Below are positions 25,376-36,274 of a stretch of DNA of 64,000 nt, piece by piece. This DNA comes from Perca fluviatilis (Eukaryota; Chordata; Actinopteri; Perciformes; Percidae): assembly GCF_010015445.1 (NCBI RefSeq), contig NC_053129.1:19816749-19880748 (forward strand), read 5' to 3'. Within the stretch, counting starts at the first letter, position 1. The number at the start of each line of letters is the position of its first letter. Below the pieces are notes generated by a model, which was given only the letters and a program-made list of their open reading frames with translations, did not search any database and had not been told where the DNA came from. The position numbers and the translations under genes were made by a program.

Positions 25376-27299
25376 GCCTCTCCCTCTGGCTTCTCAGAAA
25401 ACACACTGTGTGACACATTTCAAGGTACAATGAGCTTAATATGTGTTGTGGACAGCAACACACTCAATGTTTTAGCTTTGTACTCACACTAATTATGTTT
25501 ACTGTAGAAGTTAAACAACACATAAAAAGGGCAGAGTATCCCCTCTTATTGGAGACCTGTTTATAGAAGGTAAAAAGCAGGTAAAATGATTAAACCACAA
25601 GAAACACATGTGCAGAGACACTTTTCTGTGAATAAATTCATTTTTCCACTGATTTGTACACAGAACGTAACCTCTCTTTAATGTTGATTTAGTGGTGACA
25701 TGTTCGTGGTACATAGTTTAACATCTAATATCAAATCCTTGAATGGATTCAAAGCAAGAATTTTCAGTCATAGTACAGTAGCAGTCCATTGTTTTTACAG
25801 TGATAGCACACATTTATAGCAGCTATAGGATTCCAAATATCAGGTGCCATCTTGTTTCACTCATTCAACTATTTATACCACAAAACAATAATTAAATTGA
25901 ATGTGAATTTTGAATTTATACATTAATATGTCTTGTTTGATTCACTTTGGCATTCTATTTTCTAGTGCTCTGTATCGGATATACTGCATTGCCAGGTGAA
26001 TGGATAAGGGTCAACCTGAGGTGTATCTGTGGATAAGCTCTGGGTCCTTCTGAATGGTCCTGCAGACTAAAGGTGACTATTTTAATGTTACTCCCACTTT
26101 AAAAGTGAGAGGGAATGAAAGTCTCCAGCCATACTGTATAACAATTAATTTTAACTAGTCTTGTTTCAGAGAAGAAGGCTTTGGGATGTTGTCTGGAAAA
26201 ACTGTGAATGCATCTTCTGAGATATTCAGGAGAAAAACCACAGCAGGAAGTGGCCAATCAAAGATCAAACATATCCTGGTTTAATTTGTACAATTTAACA
26301 CCTATTTAGCTTCAATTTCCGCAACCAGGTCAAAGCGACCAAACATTTTAACAAGTTCATTGCAACAACTCAGGCAAGAAAGTATCATGTCGAATGAAAT
26401 GTCTTTAATACTTACCTGAGTGAAACAGGTCAGTTTGACCTGGAGGATAATAAGAAGTCAGATGGAACTGCATAGGTTAAACATGTCTGTTTTGTAAAAG
26501 CTCTGGTGCACAACTGAATGTGTCTGCCGCCAGGTCACTCACTGTGCTACTTCTACAGGCTCTCCATTACTCACACCTTAATGCAGCCTCATTACCTATT
26601 ATCAGCTTACCTTGTTTGATGCTTTTCTACTTTCCCTCACACTCAATGAACCTTCCCACCTCAGACTAGTTTAACCTTCATAACATGACACTTATAACAA
26701 ATTAACTCTCCCCCATGTCCCCCATCTCTCTTCTATCTTCCCAGCTCCTTGACTCTGCTCTTCTTCATCTTCTTTTCAAGAGAAACTCCTATGTACTTAT
26801 TCAGAGATTAATCACCACTCTGACTACAGCGATGATGACTAATGTAGAAATTAGGTGCGGAGTGGATAAATTCAGCCGTGACCAGCTTAAGGACTCAGTA
26901 ATATGACTGGCATTATCTTCTCAGCATGATGACTTAATTCCTCACTATAGGTTGCTTTTAATACTGGCAATTTCAACGAAATAAGCTGAAGATATTTTTG
27001 CACGTCACTACGGACGACAGCTGGGTTAATGCAACAATGTAAATGTAGCATGAGTATGTAGCTGTACTAGGTCCAAATGATGTGGCAGGAGATGTTATGT
27101 TGTATGTGTGAGAGTGTGTAGTTATCTACGGCGATTTTATTTCTCTATTAAGTCCAGTATAGTAACTGAACAAATAATCAGGTACTAGAAAGGACAAAAC
27201 TTTGCTTTAAAAAAAATAAAGAAATGTTCATAAATATTTACATCTGTGATGTAAGGTCATGGGGAAACAAGTAGACAACGCCTCTTATGACAATCGATA
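25371..27299. other. Intergenic DNA, no recognisable feature
   Basis: No supported gene or repeat. Confidence 0.3.
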
Positions 27300-27945
27300 G
27301 TGGTGGTGAAATGTAACTTAGTGCTTTTACTGTACTCAAATAGTCACTCAAAAAGTTAGAAGTTTCTTCACTTGAGTGCTTTATGCTACTCTACACTTCT
27401 ACTTTACTACATTTCAGAGGCAAATTGTACTTTTTACTCCACTACATTCATCTGATAGCTATAGTTACTGGTTACTTCACAAATAGGATCAAATAAGATT
27501 TTACACACAAAACATATGATCATCTTATAAAGCATGCATTATTATAAATTAAATTACCCCAAAAAAGGGCTCCCAGATAGCTCACCTGGTAGAGCGTCAC
27601 CTATATATAGAGGTTTACTCCTGGACGCAGCGGGCCCGGGTTCGACTCGGTCTTCATCTGTCCTATCAAAATAAAGGCCGAAAATGGAGCAAAAAATAAT
27701 CTTAAAAAATAAATAAATAAATAAATACCCCAAAAACGTTAAAATTAACTCCTTGACAAACTACAAGAGTAAAATACCACTAACATTAATACCTCATTAA
27801 TAATTAATGCAGTAATATAATATACAATCAAATAACACTGACAGAGACTGCATAATGTATACTTGTACTTGTGATACTTTAAGAACATTTTGTTAATAAT
27901 GCTAATAATGATAATACTTTTACGTTTTGAGTGCAGGGTGTGTAC
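27300..27945. repeat. Teleost interspersed repeat (ttttactccactacattcat type), interrupted by a SINE
   Basis: Contains acttctactttactacatt, actttttactccactacatt and, on the far side of the SINE, cttgtgatactttaagaaca and a final ttttgagtgcaggg. The two halves belong to one recognisable fish repeat split by the SINE at 27567-27725. Class unknown. Confidence 0.6.
27567..27725 (+). mobile_element. tRNA-derived SINE, copy 1 of 3
   Basis: tRNA-like head with an A box (tagctcacctggtagagcg) and a B box (gggttcgac), then a shortened body and an (aaat)n tail. The duplication taccccaaaaa lies on both sides (27555 and 27726). It is not a functional tRNA: the cloverleaf is interrupted and there is no mature 3' half. 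Confidence 0.82.
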
Positions 27946-28245
27946 TTCTACAGTAGATCTGCCAACTCCCTCTGATAAACAATACATTAACTGTAAATAA
28001 TGCATTGGCACAATACACATGTTGCCAGAGCAGACGACATGTATTTACAGCATACAAGACACAAATATTAAATTCACTTAAAATATGACCACACATTTGA
28101 TATAAATCCTTTATGATGCTCAGGTGAACTGACAAAAAAGGCAGCAAGGAAGGTTCAAAACCTGAAGACATGACCAAACTTACATAATGCCACCTGACCT
28201 GAGCGCAGACACTGAACCTCCGCCTGCAGCCGGTGAGCTCAAACA

Positions 28246-29004
28246 TCCTTCCGCTTCTGAACCAAAAGAATTCAAAATGACATCTGGCATTTCGCTGCTC
28301 AGGCAGACCTATGCTGAAGTTGTTTTTCGGAAGTCATGTTCTTTCATAACTTGAGGCCACTTACTGTAACATGCTGTCTCATGAAACGAGAAACTGCACA
28401 CAAGGTCAGCATCTGACTGTGTAGGTGCACTCAAGCAAAGGGACTGTAACTTTTATTTAGGAAGAGCAATTGTGTAGCAATTGATCAAAAATAAGACTAA
28501 TGCACCGAAAGTCCAGCTTTTTTGTTTTTCCACAATCAATCATCAATTATTTTATTGTAAAATAAATCTTCGCTAACTTTATTACATCCAAGAGTAAATA
28601 ATTCCAAAGTATTTAAAAGTAATGTCTTGAATTGGGGTAATTTGTGACTTTGTTATGTATTACCTTTGAAGGGTGCATTTTAAATGTTTTTAAATGAGCA
28701 ATGATACCAACCACAACGTGAAAATGAATATTTGAACAGATTCAGTGGCCATAATTATCTTTTAAATCCCACAGAAGGGTTGCATAATGGGCTTATTTAC
28801 ATTTGTTTAATATGTGGATGAGAGATTGAGAGGGCGTAGGCGTGCTCTGGACTGTGTTGGTGATGATAGAGTGTGTAGGAGGGAGGGCAACCAAACAATT
28901 ATTTGCTGGGCTGTCTTGTCATACATTTTACTGATTTCACACCACAACCAGAGATCTCCCCTGTGCATCGAAAGCAAAATGTCTGAAATTATTTTAATAA
29001 AAAA
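28246..29004. other. Intergenic DNA, no recognisable feature
   Basis: No gene supported. Confidence 0.3.
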
Positions 29005-29400
29005 AAAAAAGGATAAGTCTGGTTATTTATATTTTTTATTGTCAACAAATCCCATGAAAAGACAAAAAGACAACAATTAATTGATCCTAGTAAAATGATT
29101 GTCTGTGCCGAATAATTCTAAAATATATAGGCTTATAGCTTATTCCGCTGTGCCATTGAGCTCCATTGTTGACGGAAAACTATTAAAAACACAGCAATGA
29201 TCCACATTGTTGGGTGACATGTTCCTTTATTATGATGAACATGGGCACTGCAGTTTTTTAGTCCCGCTGCTGAAAATACTCACTACAAGCATGCCACATG
29301 GGTTTAAATCCTCGGCGGAAAACAGTCCCCATCAACAAACATTTTCTCCCATTTGAATAACATTTGCTAAAAAAAAAACTACAGTGCCCAGCTGTTTTAT
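29005..29400. repeat. MITE-like repeat, partial copy of the 54-kb element
   Basis: Shares ttgtcaacaaatcccatgaa, a block around catgggcactgcag and acagtgcccagctgtt with 54315-54806, in the opposite orientation. The distal part is missing; a SINE sits just beyond its right edge. Confidence 0.7.
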
Positions 29401-29416
29401 AGAATTATCATACTTT

Positions 29417-29612
29417 TTTTTTTAAAGATTTTTTTATGGGCATTTCCGCCTTTAATGATAGGAGAACTCAGACGTGAAAGGGGAGAGAGAGGGGGAAGAC
29501 AGAGGAAAACCATTGCAGGTCAGATTCAAACCCTGGACCTTCTGCATCAAGGAATAAACCATCTATATATGTGCATCTGCTCTACCAGCTGAGCTAAATG
29601 GCCACATAAGTA
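29417..29612 (-). mobile_element. tRNA-derived SINE, copy 2 of 3, minus strand
   Basis: On the minus strand the head reads tagctcagctggtagagcag and the B-box region aggtttgaatct; the T-run at its left edge is its A-rich tail. The 16-base duplication agaattatcatacttt is present at 29401-29416 and 29613-29628. Confidence 0.88.
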
Positions 29613-29965
29613 AGAATTATCATACTTTAATTATAATATTGTTTTTAATGGATTAACACATGGTTGGTTTTGGAATATTGCCAGATTTACCTTTAATTAT
29701 AATGTAGGAAACTGACCCCAGAATTGTTAGATAGAGTAGGGCTACAGTAATAAAAGTGATGATCTCTATGAGAACCATCACCTAAGAATTAACCTCACAG
29801 ACAGACAGACAGACACAGACAGACTGACTGACAAAAGATAATGGATACAAGTCACTGATTTACTGAGTTCAAACACTTTTTTTCTGCCTGTAATTGTATG
29901 GCACCGTTTGACTAGGGGAATCTAGGTGAAAGAAACAGGATAATTTTTTCATCCATTCAATCCTC

Positions 29966-30144
29966 GGCGCCCAGGTAGCTCAGTTGGTAGAGCGGGCGCC
30001 CATATATAGAGGTTTACGCCTCGATGCAGCGGGCCCGGGTTCGACACCGACCTGTGGCCCTTTGCTGCATGTCATTCCCCCTCTCTCGCCCCTTTCATGT
30101 CTTCAGCTGTCCTGTCAATAAAGGCCTAAAATGCCCCTCAAAAA
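29966..30144 (+). mobile_element. tRNA-derived SINE, copy 3 of 3
   Basis: Head with gtagctcagttggtagagcg (A box) and cccgggttcgacac (B box), body with ttgctgcatgtcattccccc, tail ending aataaaggcctaaaatgcc. A perfect 15-base duplication atccattcaatcctc flanks it (29951-29965 and 30145-30159). 179 bp. Confidence 0.92.
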
Positions 30145-30159
30145 ATCCATTCAATCCTC

Positions 30160-31323
30160 AAAGGGAACATGGCCAATGGAGAGGAGACACGCTAAAATGA
30201 TTCTACATCTTGGGTCTTTAAGAGTTTTTATTATAAATGAAGCAATAAGAATCAGTATTAGTGATGTTTGTTTTTTATCCACTCAGGATAGAGAGAAAGC
30301 CTTAAGGCTTTTTACAATCTTCTCCTTAGACTGCTACACTATTCCCACCATAACTGTGTCACTGGGTGAAGGATGCCTCCTCTGTATTTACTGTCAAACA
30401 ATAAACTTCCTGATCAGAACACATCTACTCAAACACAGTAATGTCCAATTATAACAAATTTGGGCCTCTATCAAAGCTATGAGTCATGTAATGAACTCTA
30501 CTTTCAAAATAGATTACATACATATAACAATTGAGCTTATAATAAATATATTGATCCTATGAAATACCAACACTTCAATAAATATGCTTCTAAAATTGAC
30601 AGTGTTTATTTTTATTTATTAAAAGTAAAAAAACAGATGAGTTATAAGGACCAAACCTAATTGTCATACCCTCATTTTCATACGTGTATTCAAAATAAGA
30701 CATTTGCCATCTTTCAGCTTTTAGGGGATGGGTGTATGGCCACCAAGAGTATCAAAACAAAAAATATATTCTTCAGGTTCTCCATTTGCTGTAACGACAA
30801 AACATCCTGTACAACTCACACTTAAACAGAACGTATCAAAGAATTTCATTCATTTAATGCACATGCAACGTGTATCATGCATTATCACACATTTATGTGA
30901 CTAAAAAGAAAAAAAGCCGACTTGATTGGCACCATTTGATGAAGCATTTCTTCAATATAGTGTATAAAAGCATTATTACTTTGGTTTATTTGTGGCATAA
31001 GGCAAACTTAATATTGAACTGGTTATTTAGGGGACAAACTGTCCGTGTTGTAATCCTGTCTTCATGTTGAATGTCATAATATACAGTAAGGTCTTTATAC
31101 AGCAATGAAAATCAAAACTGACTGTATACAAGCTGAAAAGACAAAAATGATTGCTCACTTCACCTTACTATTATCTCATGTATGCGTTACTTTAGTCCAA
31201 GAAGCTGTGGTGGGGTTCTGACTGTGCAGGATAAACCCACTATGATGACCAGAAGAGATCTACACAATGATGCCATCTAGAGGCAGAACTGAAGTATTTC
31301 ATCAGCACAGCTCTTCAGCCTAT
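30160..31323. other. Intergenic DNA and ccdc167 3' flank
   Basis: AT-rich. The 3' UTR of ccdc167 would start here on the minus strand; I cannot place its poly(A) site with confidence. Confidence 0.35.
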
Positions 31324-32967
31324 TCATGACAAGGAGTCTTCTTCATTGAAAACAAAGACATAGTAGAAGAGAGCACTGATGACCAGCAGAGCGACTGATA
31401 GCAGCATGTTCTTCCGATTCTCTCTTCTTAACATCTCCAGCTCCTTGTCTGGAAATGACAAACAAAACTGATGGTAAGGCAATAATTTGTAATTTTTAAT
31501 AAAATGAAAACCTTTATGAAGAAACATAACCTGCAATTGCTCTGCTGTTATTGCAGTAATGGCAGACTAAATGTATAGTAAGAGACTATAATGACATTAA
31601 GCAGGTGTTGCTGTCATGGCTCTAATGGAAACTTTCATGACCTTTCTGTGACTTTTCAGGAGTGAATACATAAAAATTGAGTCCTTTCTGTTCTTTATTG
31701 GGGTACGTTGTTTATATAAATGGTAAATGGACAGCACTTTTGTAGCCTTTTAAATCTTGGCAGGACATAGCAACACGCCCATGCAAGGTACTGGTCTGGT
31801 CATTGGGACCATAATGTCGTAAAATAAATTCTTGTATGCCTAGTGATTTGCACAGTATGAATAAGAATTGTATGGATGTCAACTTACCTAACTTTAGCAC
31901 CCTCTGATTAATGATCGTCATTTCATCTTCCAGGTCCTGCCTGTGGAGCAGAGAAGATGAGAGAAGAAGGTTTAATCTCTGGACAAGTCGCAAAGTGAGT
32001 TATTTATTCTTGTTAGGTTTTTATCTTTGGAGTATTTAAAAGGTCCCATGGCATGACAATTTCACTTCATGAGGTTTTTTAACATTAATATGCGTTCCCC
32101 CAGCCTACCTATGGTCCCCCAGTGGCTAGAAATGGCGATAGGTGTAAACCGAGCCCTGGGTATCCTGCTCTGCATTTGAGAAAATGAAAGCTCAGATGGG
32201 CCGATCTGGAATCTTCTCCTTATGCGGTCATAAGGAGCAAGGTTACCTCCCCTTTCTCTGCTTTGCCCACCCAGAGAATTTGGCCCACTCATGAGAGAGA
32301 GACATCATGGCTTTCAAACGAGCAAAGTGGCAGTTGGTCAAGGCCAAGGCTAGGCATCCAAAAGAGCACCATGTCATGGGACCTTTAACGGTCACTATCT
32401 CCATCATCATCCTCACCTGTCCTTGTCAGAGAGCTGCTCTTTTCTGGTCCTGAACTCAGCCCTCTCCAGGTTGTCTTGACAACGCGCCCGCCGCTCCTCT
32501 AAACGGTCAATCTACAATATTTACAGACAAGTGAGATATAAGTAACACCTGCAAACGCTATCTTAGCTAGATCAGACAACATTAACCCATATATGACATT
32601 AACCTAGGGTGACGAAGACATGACCCGCCCTACTCTGCTTCTGATTGGCTAGTAATCGTTGCCTATGTTGGTTGGATTGGTTACGTTTAGGCATGAGAAG
32701 TGCGATTAGTTAGGGTTTAGGTAGAATACCAGGGTAAGCCAATCGGAGGCAAACTAAGGCAGAGTAGGGCGGGGCATGCCTTCGCCGTCCTAGGAAACGC
32801 TAATCCGCGACAGTGCATGAATGAAATGTGAAATTGTGATACATGAGGCGCAAGCTAAAGAGCTATCCCACTAGTTAACTAGCAAGCTAGCAAAAGACAG
32901 CGTTCCAACATCTTACCTCATTGGCGACACTTGTTTTCTCTCGTCTTTTGTCTTTCAATTTAGCCAT
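31324..32967 (-). CDS. ccdc167: Coiled-coil domain-containing protein 167
   Basis: Four coding exons on the minus strand: 32917-32967 (start MAKLKDKRREKTSVANE), 32417-32511 (IDRLEERRARCQDNLERAE), 31888-31940 (QDLEDEMTIINQRVLKL) and 31324-31448 (KELEMLRRENRKNMLLSVA to the stop). All introns are GT-AG and phases 0, 2, 1 close perfectly to 107 residues. The protein is a charged coiled coil (about 15-79) followed by one hydrophobic segment (about 81-100) and a short acidic tail, so it is tail-anchored, as human CCDC167 (97 residues). The block RRENRKNMLLSVA is the family signature. Molecular function is not established. Start codons of ccdc167 and kif25 face away from each other 625 bp apart. Intron 2 carries a TTAA-type MITE and intron 1 a palindromic MITE. 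Confidence 0.9.
32040..32384. mobile_element. TTAA-flanked MITE (aggtcccatg family) in ccdc167 intron 2
   Basis: The termini aaggtcccatggcatg and catgtcatgggacct are inverted repeats; TTAA lies on both sides (32036-32039 and 32385-32388). 345 bp, no coding capacity. The ends resemble those of the 13182 element (aggtcccat), but the body differs. Confidence 0.82.
32603..32794. mobile_element. Palindromic MITE in ccdc167 intron 1
   Basis: The left arm (cctagggtgacgaagacatg onward, to about 32652) is inverted at the right (about 32740-32794, ending catgccttcgccgtcctagg). The inner arm ends are gattggct and agccaatc, so the element brings in opposed CCAAT boxes. The target duplication is not clear. 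Confidence 0.75.
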
Positions 32968-33591
32968 ATTGTAACCCAAACTTACTTCTGACAGCCTGGC
33001 TGAAAACTGTGACTATGCAGCGGAAGTGTTTTTCTTCCTAGTTCTTTTTCATTGGTTCATTTTGACACATCACTCATCGGAGGCGTTGCTGCCCTCTAGC
33101 TGTGTAACGTTACCAAAGATCCTCTAGACTAAACCGTGTCTGGCGCTACCAATAATAAATGGTTAACAGTCGTGCTTCTGCATCAATTTACGGCCATGCT
33201 TTAATTCACCAAGACATGTGAATAATGTAGTCTCGGAGGACCAAACAATCTTGGTTTCGACAACATCAGCCAAATTGAATTGCCACTTTGAATTAGGAAT
33301 AATTGGGGGAAACCTTCTCAGTTAGAAAGTAAAAAAAAAAGATCATATAACCTAACATTATAACCCTACAGTATGTATGAAAAAAACACTAGGCACTGGT
33401 TTAATAGCCTGCCGGAGCAACATGTGTAGCTGTCATCCTCCTCCCCTCTGAGAAGCACAGGAGCAGAGTTGTTGTTAACCGATGTTAATCGGATTATATG
33501 ACCTGAGAGGACACGACTTGATCAATTGAGAAGGAAAGGGACGATACTATTCATTCCCTTCTCTACCAACTAGCTTCTTTTAGAAAAAAAA
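32968..33591. promoter_or_regulatory. Bidirectional promoter region of ccdc167 and kif25
   Basis: The 624 bp between the two divergent start codons hold an ETS-type site CGGAAGTG (33021-33028) and a CCAAT box on the minus strand (ATTGG, 33051-33055), with no convincing TATA box. This composition is usual for shared promoters. Exact start sites are not visible. Confidence 0.5.
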
Positions 33592-36179
33592 ATGCCTCTC
33601 TTTATAAACCGGGACCAAATATTTGCGCACCAGGTACACCTGCTGGAGCACAAACTGAGAGTGAGTGACTGTTTAGTGAATGCCAAATGCGAGATCAATT
33701 TATCCGAGATTGTTCAGAGACTTGTTTATAGTTCATGTTTATACCACGTTTTTAATTACTTTGAGACGGTAACATGTATTTTAGAGTAAGAGGAACGAAT
33801 GCAGAAACTGAGAATGCTTTCGAGGTAAGAAAATGTCTTCTGTATTCATTACTTACAGGTTTAAACATATATAGGCTTTCTTATTTTCTAGATGGGCATG
33901 ATTCTAGTATTCCTTGACCTCTTGAGTTGTTCAGCTTTTGTGTTTTTCCTAATTAATTTTTGTGCCACTTGGCTTAATTCAACAGTTTTTTTTCACCGTT
34001 CTGGGAGTTGGATCATCTGAATAATCTGTATAAGGCCCACTCTATGTTTGATGATAATTATCACTGTATGGAACCAAAAATTTAGTTTGACAGTGGTGAT
34101 CAACTGAGCCTGAACGGTCAAGTAAACATTCTGTGCTTTTCATTTCATTGCCATTCAGTTTATGTGTCATATTTCATTGTACAGGATGTCTCTGTAATAA
34201 TACAAACAAGTAATAGTTGACTGTCCTTTCAGGTGCTCAGTGCCAACACTTAAACACAGACTATTTGTAATCAGGCAACTATTACACAAAGTAGTATGTC
34301 TAATTGGGTTTATAGGCCTTTTTTAAATGTAGACATTTTGACCTTTGGTAGTAGAAAGAGCACAAGTGTAATTACGAACATTATTAACAGCCCCATTTCC
34401 AGGATCCTGATATTGTGCCGGGGCAGATAAAGTAATTAATGTTATTGAACCTGTGCCTTTTTGTAATACTAATGCATGTACAAAAATGAAGTGAGCAGGC
34501 ATATATTCATTTGCTGTGCAGCATTTAAAGTTGAAAAGTCTAAGGGCCCTATCTTGCACTCAGCGCAATTGCCTTTGTACACCGACGCATGTATCATTCC
34601 TATTTTGCACCCGACGCACAGCGGACTTTTCCCTCCACAGACGCACGTCGGTAAATTAGGGAATGTATCTGCGCTCCCGGGGGCGGTTCAGCGAAAAGAG
34701 GAGGCGTGTTCCGGCGCAAACGTTACGTGGTGCTATTTTGCAGTTTCAGAAAACAATTCCGCCACCGACCAGGAAAAACCTAGTCTAAAGTCAGTGGCGC
34801 TAGTCTAAAGTCAGTGGCGCGTTATTCAGATGCTATTTTAGGGACGAATGCTTAGCCATAATGTAGCGTGTGCACAACGCGCATACACTTCTCTCATCTA
34901 CAGCAGTTTACATTTTTTAATTACAAAGAAAAATATTACTGAAAATGCGCTTCATGTGTTTGGATAGATCAGGAGGCATTTTACAGTATAATCCTCAAAA
35001 AGTCGCAGCATTCTTTGTGGCTTGTTCTGTTTTACACAACATTTCCATGAATCATGGATGTGTTGATGACAGAGGAAATATTAGAGGACTTAAGGAGACG
35101 TGATGTTGAACTACGGTGGGATTGGACACTCAATGCGCTCCTGGTGGAGCGGGAGGACGGAGATGGAGTTGGGGGAGGAGGAAGGGGCACAACAGGTGCA
35201 GGTGGTGCGTTTGGAGGCCCACGCTCCATGGCTGCAGCAATCCTCTCCAGACTTGAGGAGATGCGCCCGAGAGGCCGCAGCAACATCGGCACCCGGTAAA
35301 GACAGGCATTTATTACTTTGCTGCATCCCGGACAGCTCCCGCTGGAATGTGAGATGACGCTCTGATTGGTTATTGCCACGTTACGCCCAAACCACACCTA
35401 GCTACTTCAGACCAACCCATTTTAGATTTGCGTCAGGCGCAAGAGTCATTTATCCCACCATTATAATAGCAACAGCGCCCGAGATCCGCCCACAAAGCTA
35501 CTTGCGTTTCACACTTGCGTTTCAGATCGTTAAAATATAGGGCCCTAATTCTGTTCTTTCATTCATCTATATATTCACTTCCTATAGATCAAGTAAGTAG
35601 TCCCTGATAGTTCAAAGCAGGATACTACAATGCTGAATAACAATTACTCATCATTTAGCAGCAAAGCTGTTAAGGTACTGGTTTTTGTGATAAGGGATAA
35701 CATTTAGCATGCTGTATGGAACGTAAGAGCAAACTAACCATCTATTAGGGAAATGGGTTGCTTTCAATGTTCATACCACGCCTCACAAAAACTCCTGTAT
35801 TGTGTTAAAATTAAGTTAAATTCAATTAAGTATCACATGCTACAAGTGGGGGATAAGCTTATTTCAGCTGCTAGCCATTCTGTAGCTTGTCATAAAGTAA
35901 GAATGAAGTATGTTGTCATATCCTTTTCAGTGTCTGGGGAAACTCCGTCGGGACCATGAAGAAGAGACCAAGGCCCTGAACCATCATCAGCACCAGAGGA
36001 ATGCACAGAAGTTAACCCGGGCAGCCCTGGCCAAACTGCTTTCTGAGGTCCAGGTACAAATCCACTCAAATGAATGTGTGCACACATGGTAGGTTCTGAG
36101 TTGTCTTTACTTCTGTCTTGTTGAGATGTTTCACTAAATAGCCTCAAGAAGGCAGGTAGTATGAGAACTCAGAAAGACA

Positions 36180-36274
<95 letters not shown>

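Noticed and set aside
27567..30144. tRNA genes suggested by A and B boxes
   Set aside because: The A- and B-box sequences sit in SINE heads with dispersed bodies, A-rich tails and target duplications; the cloverleaf is not complete.
33787..33822. Possible micro-exon of kif25 ending tttcgag before gtaaga
   Set aside because: No acceptor choice gives a length divisible by three, and the flanking exons are both phase 0, so it cannot fit the frame.
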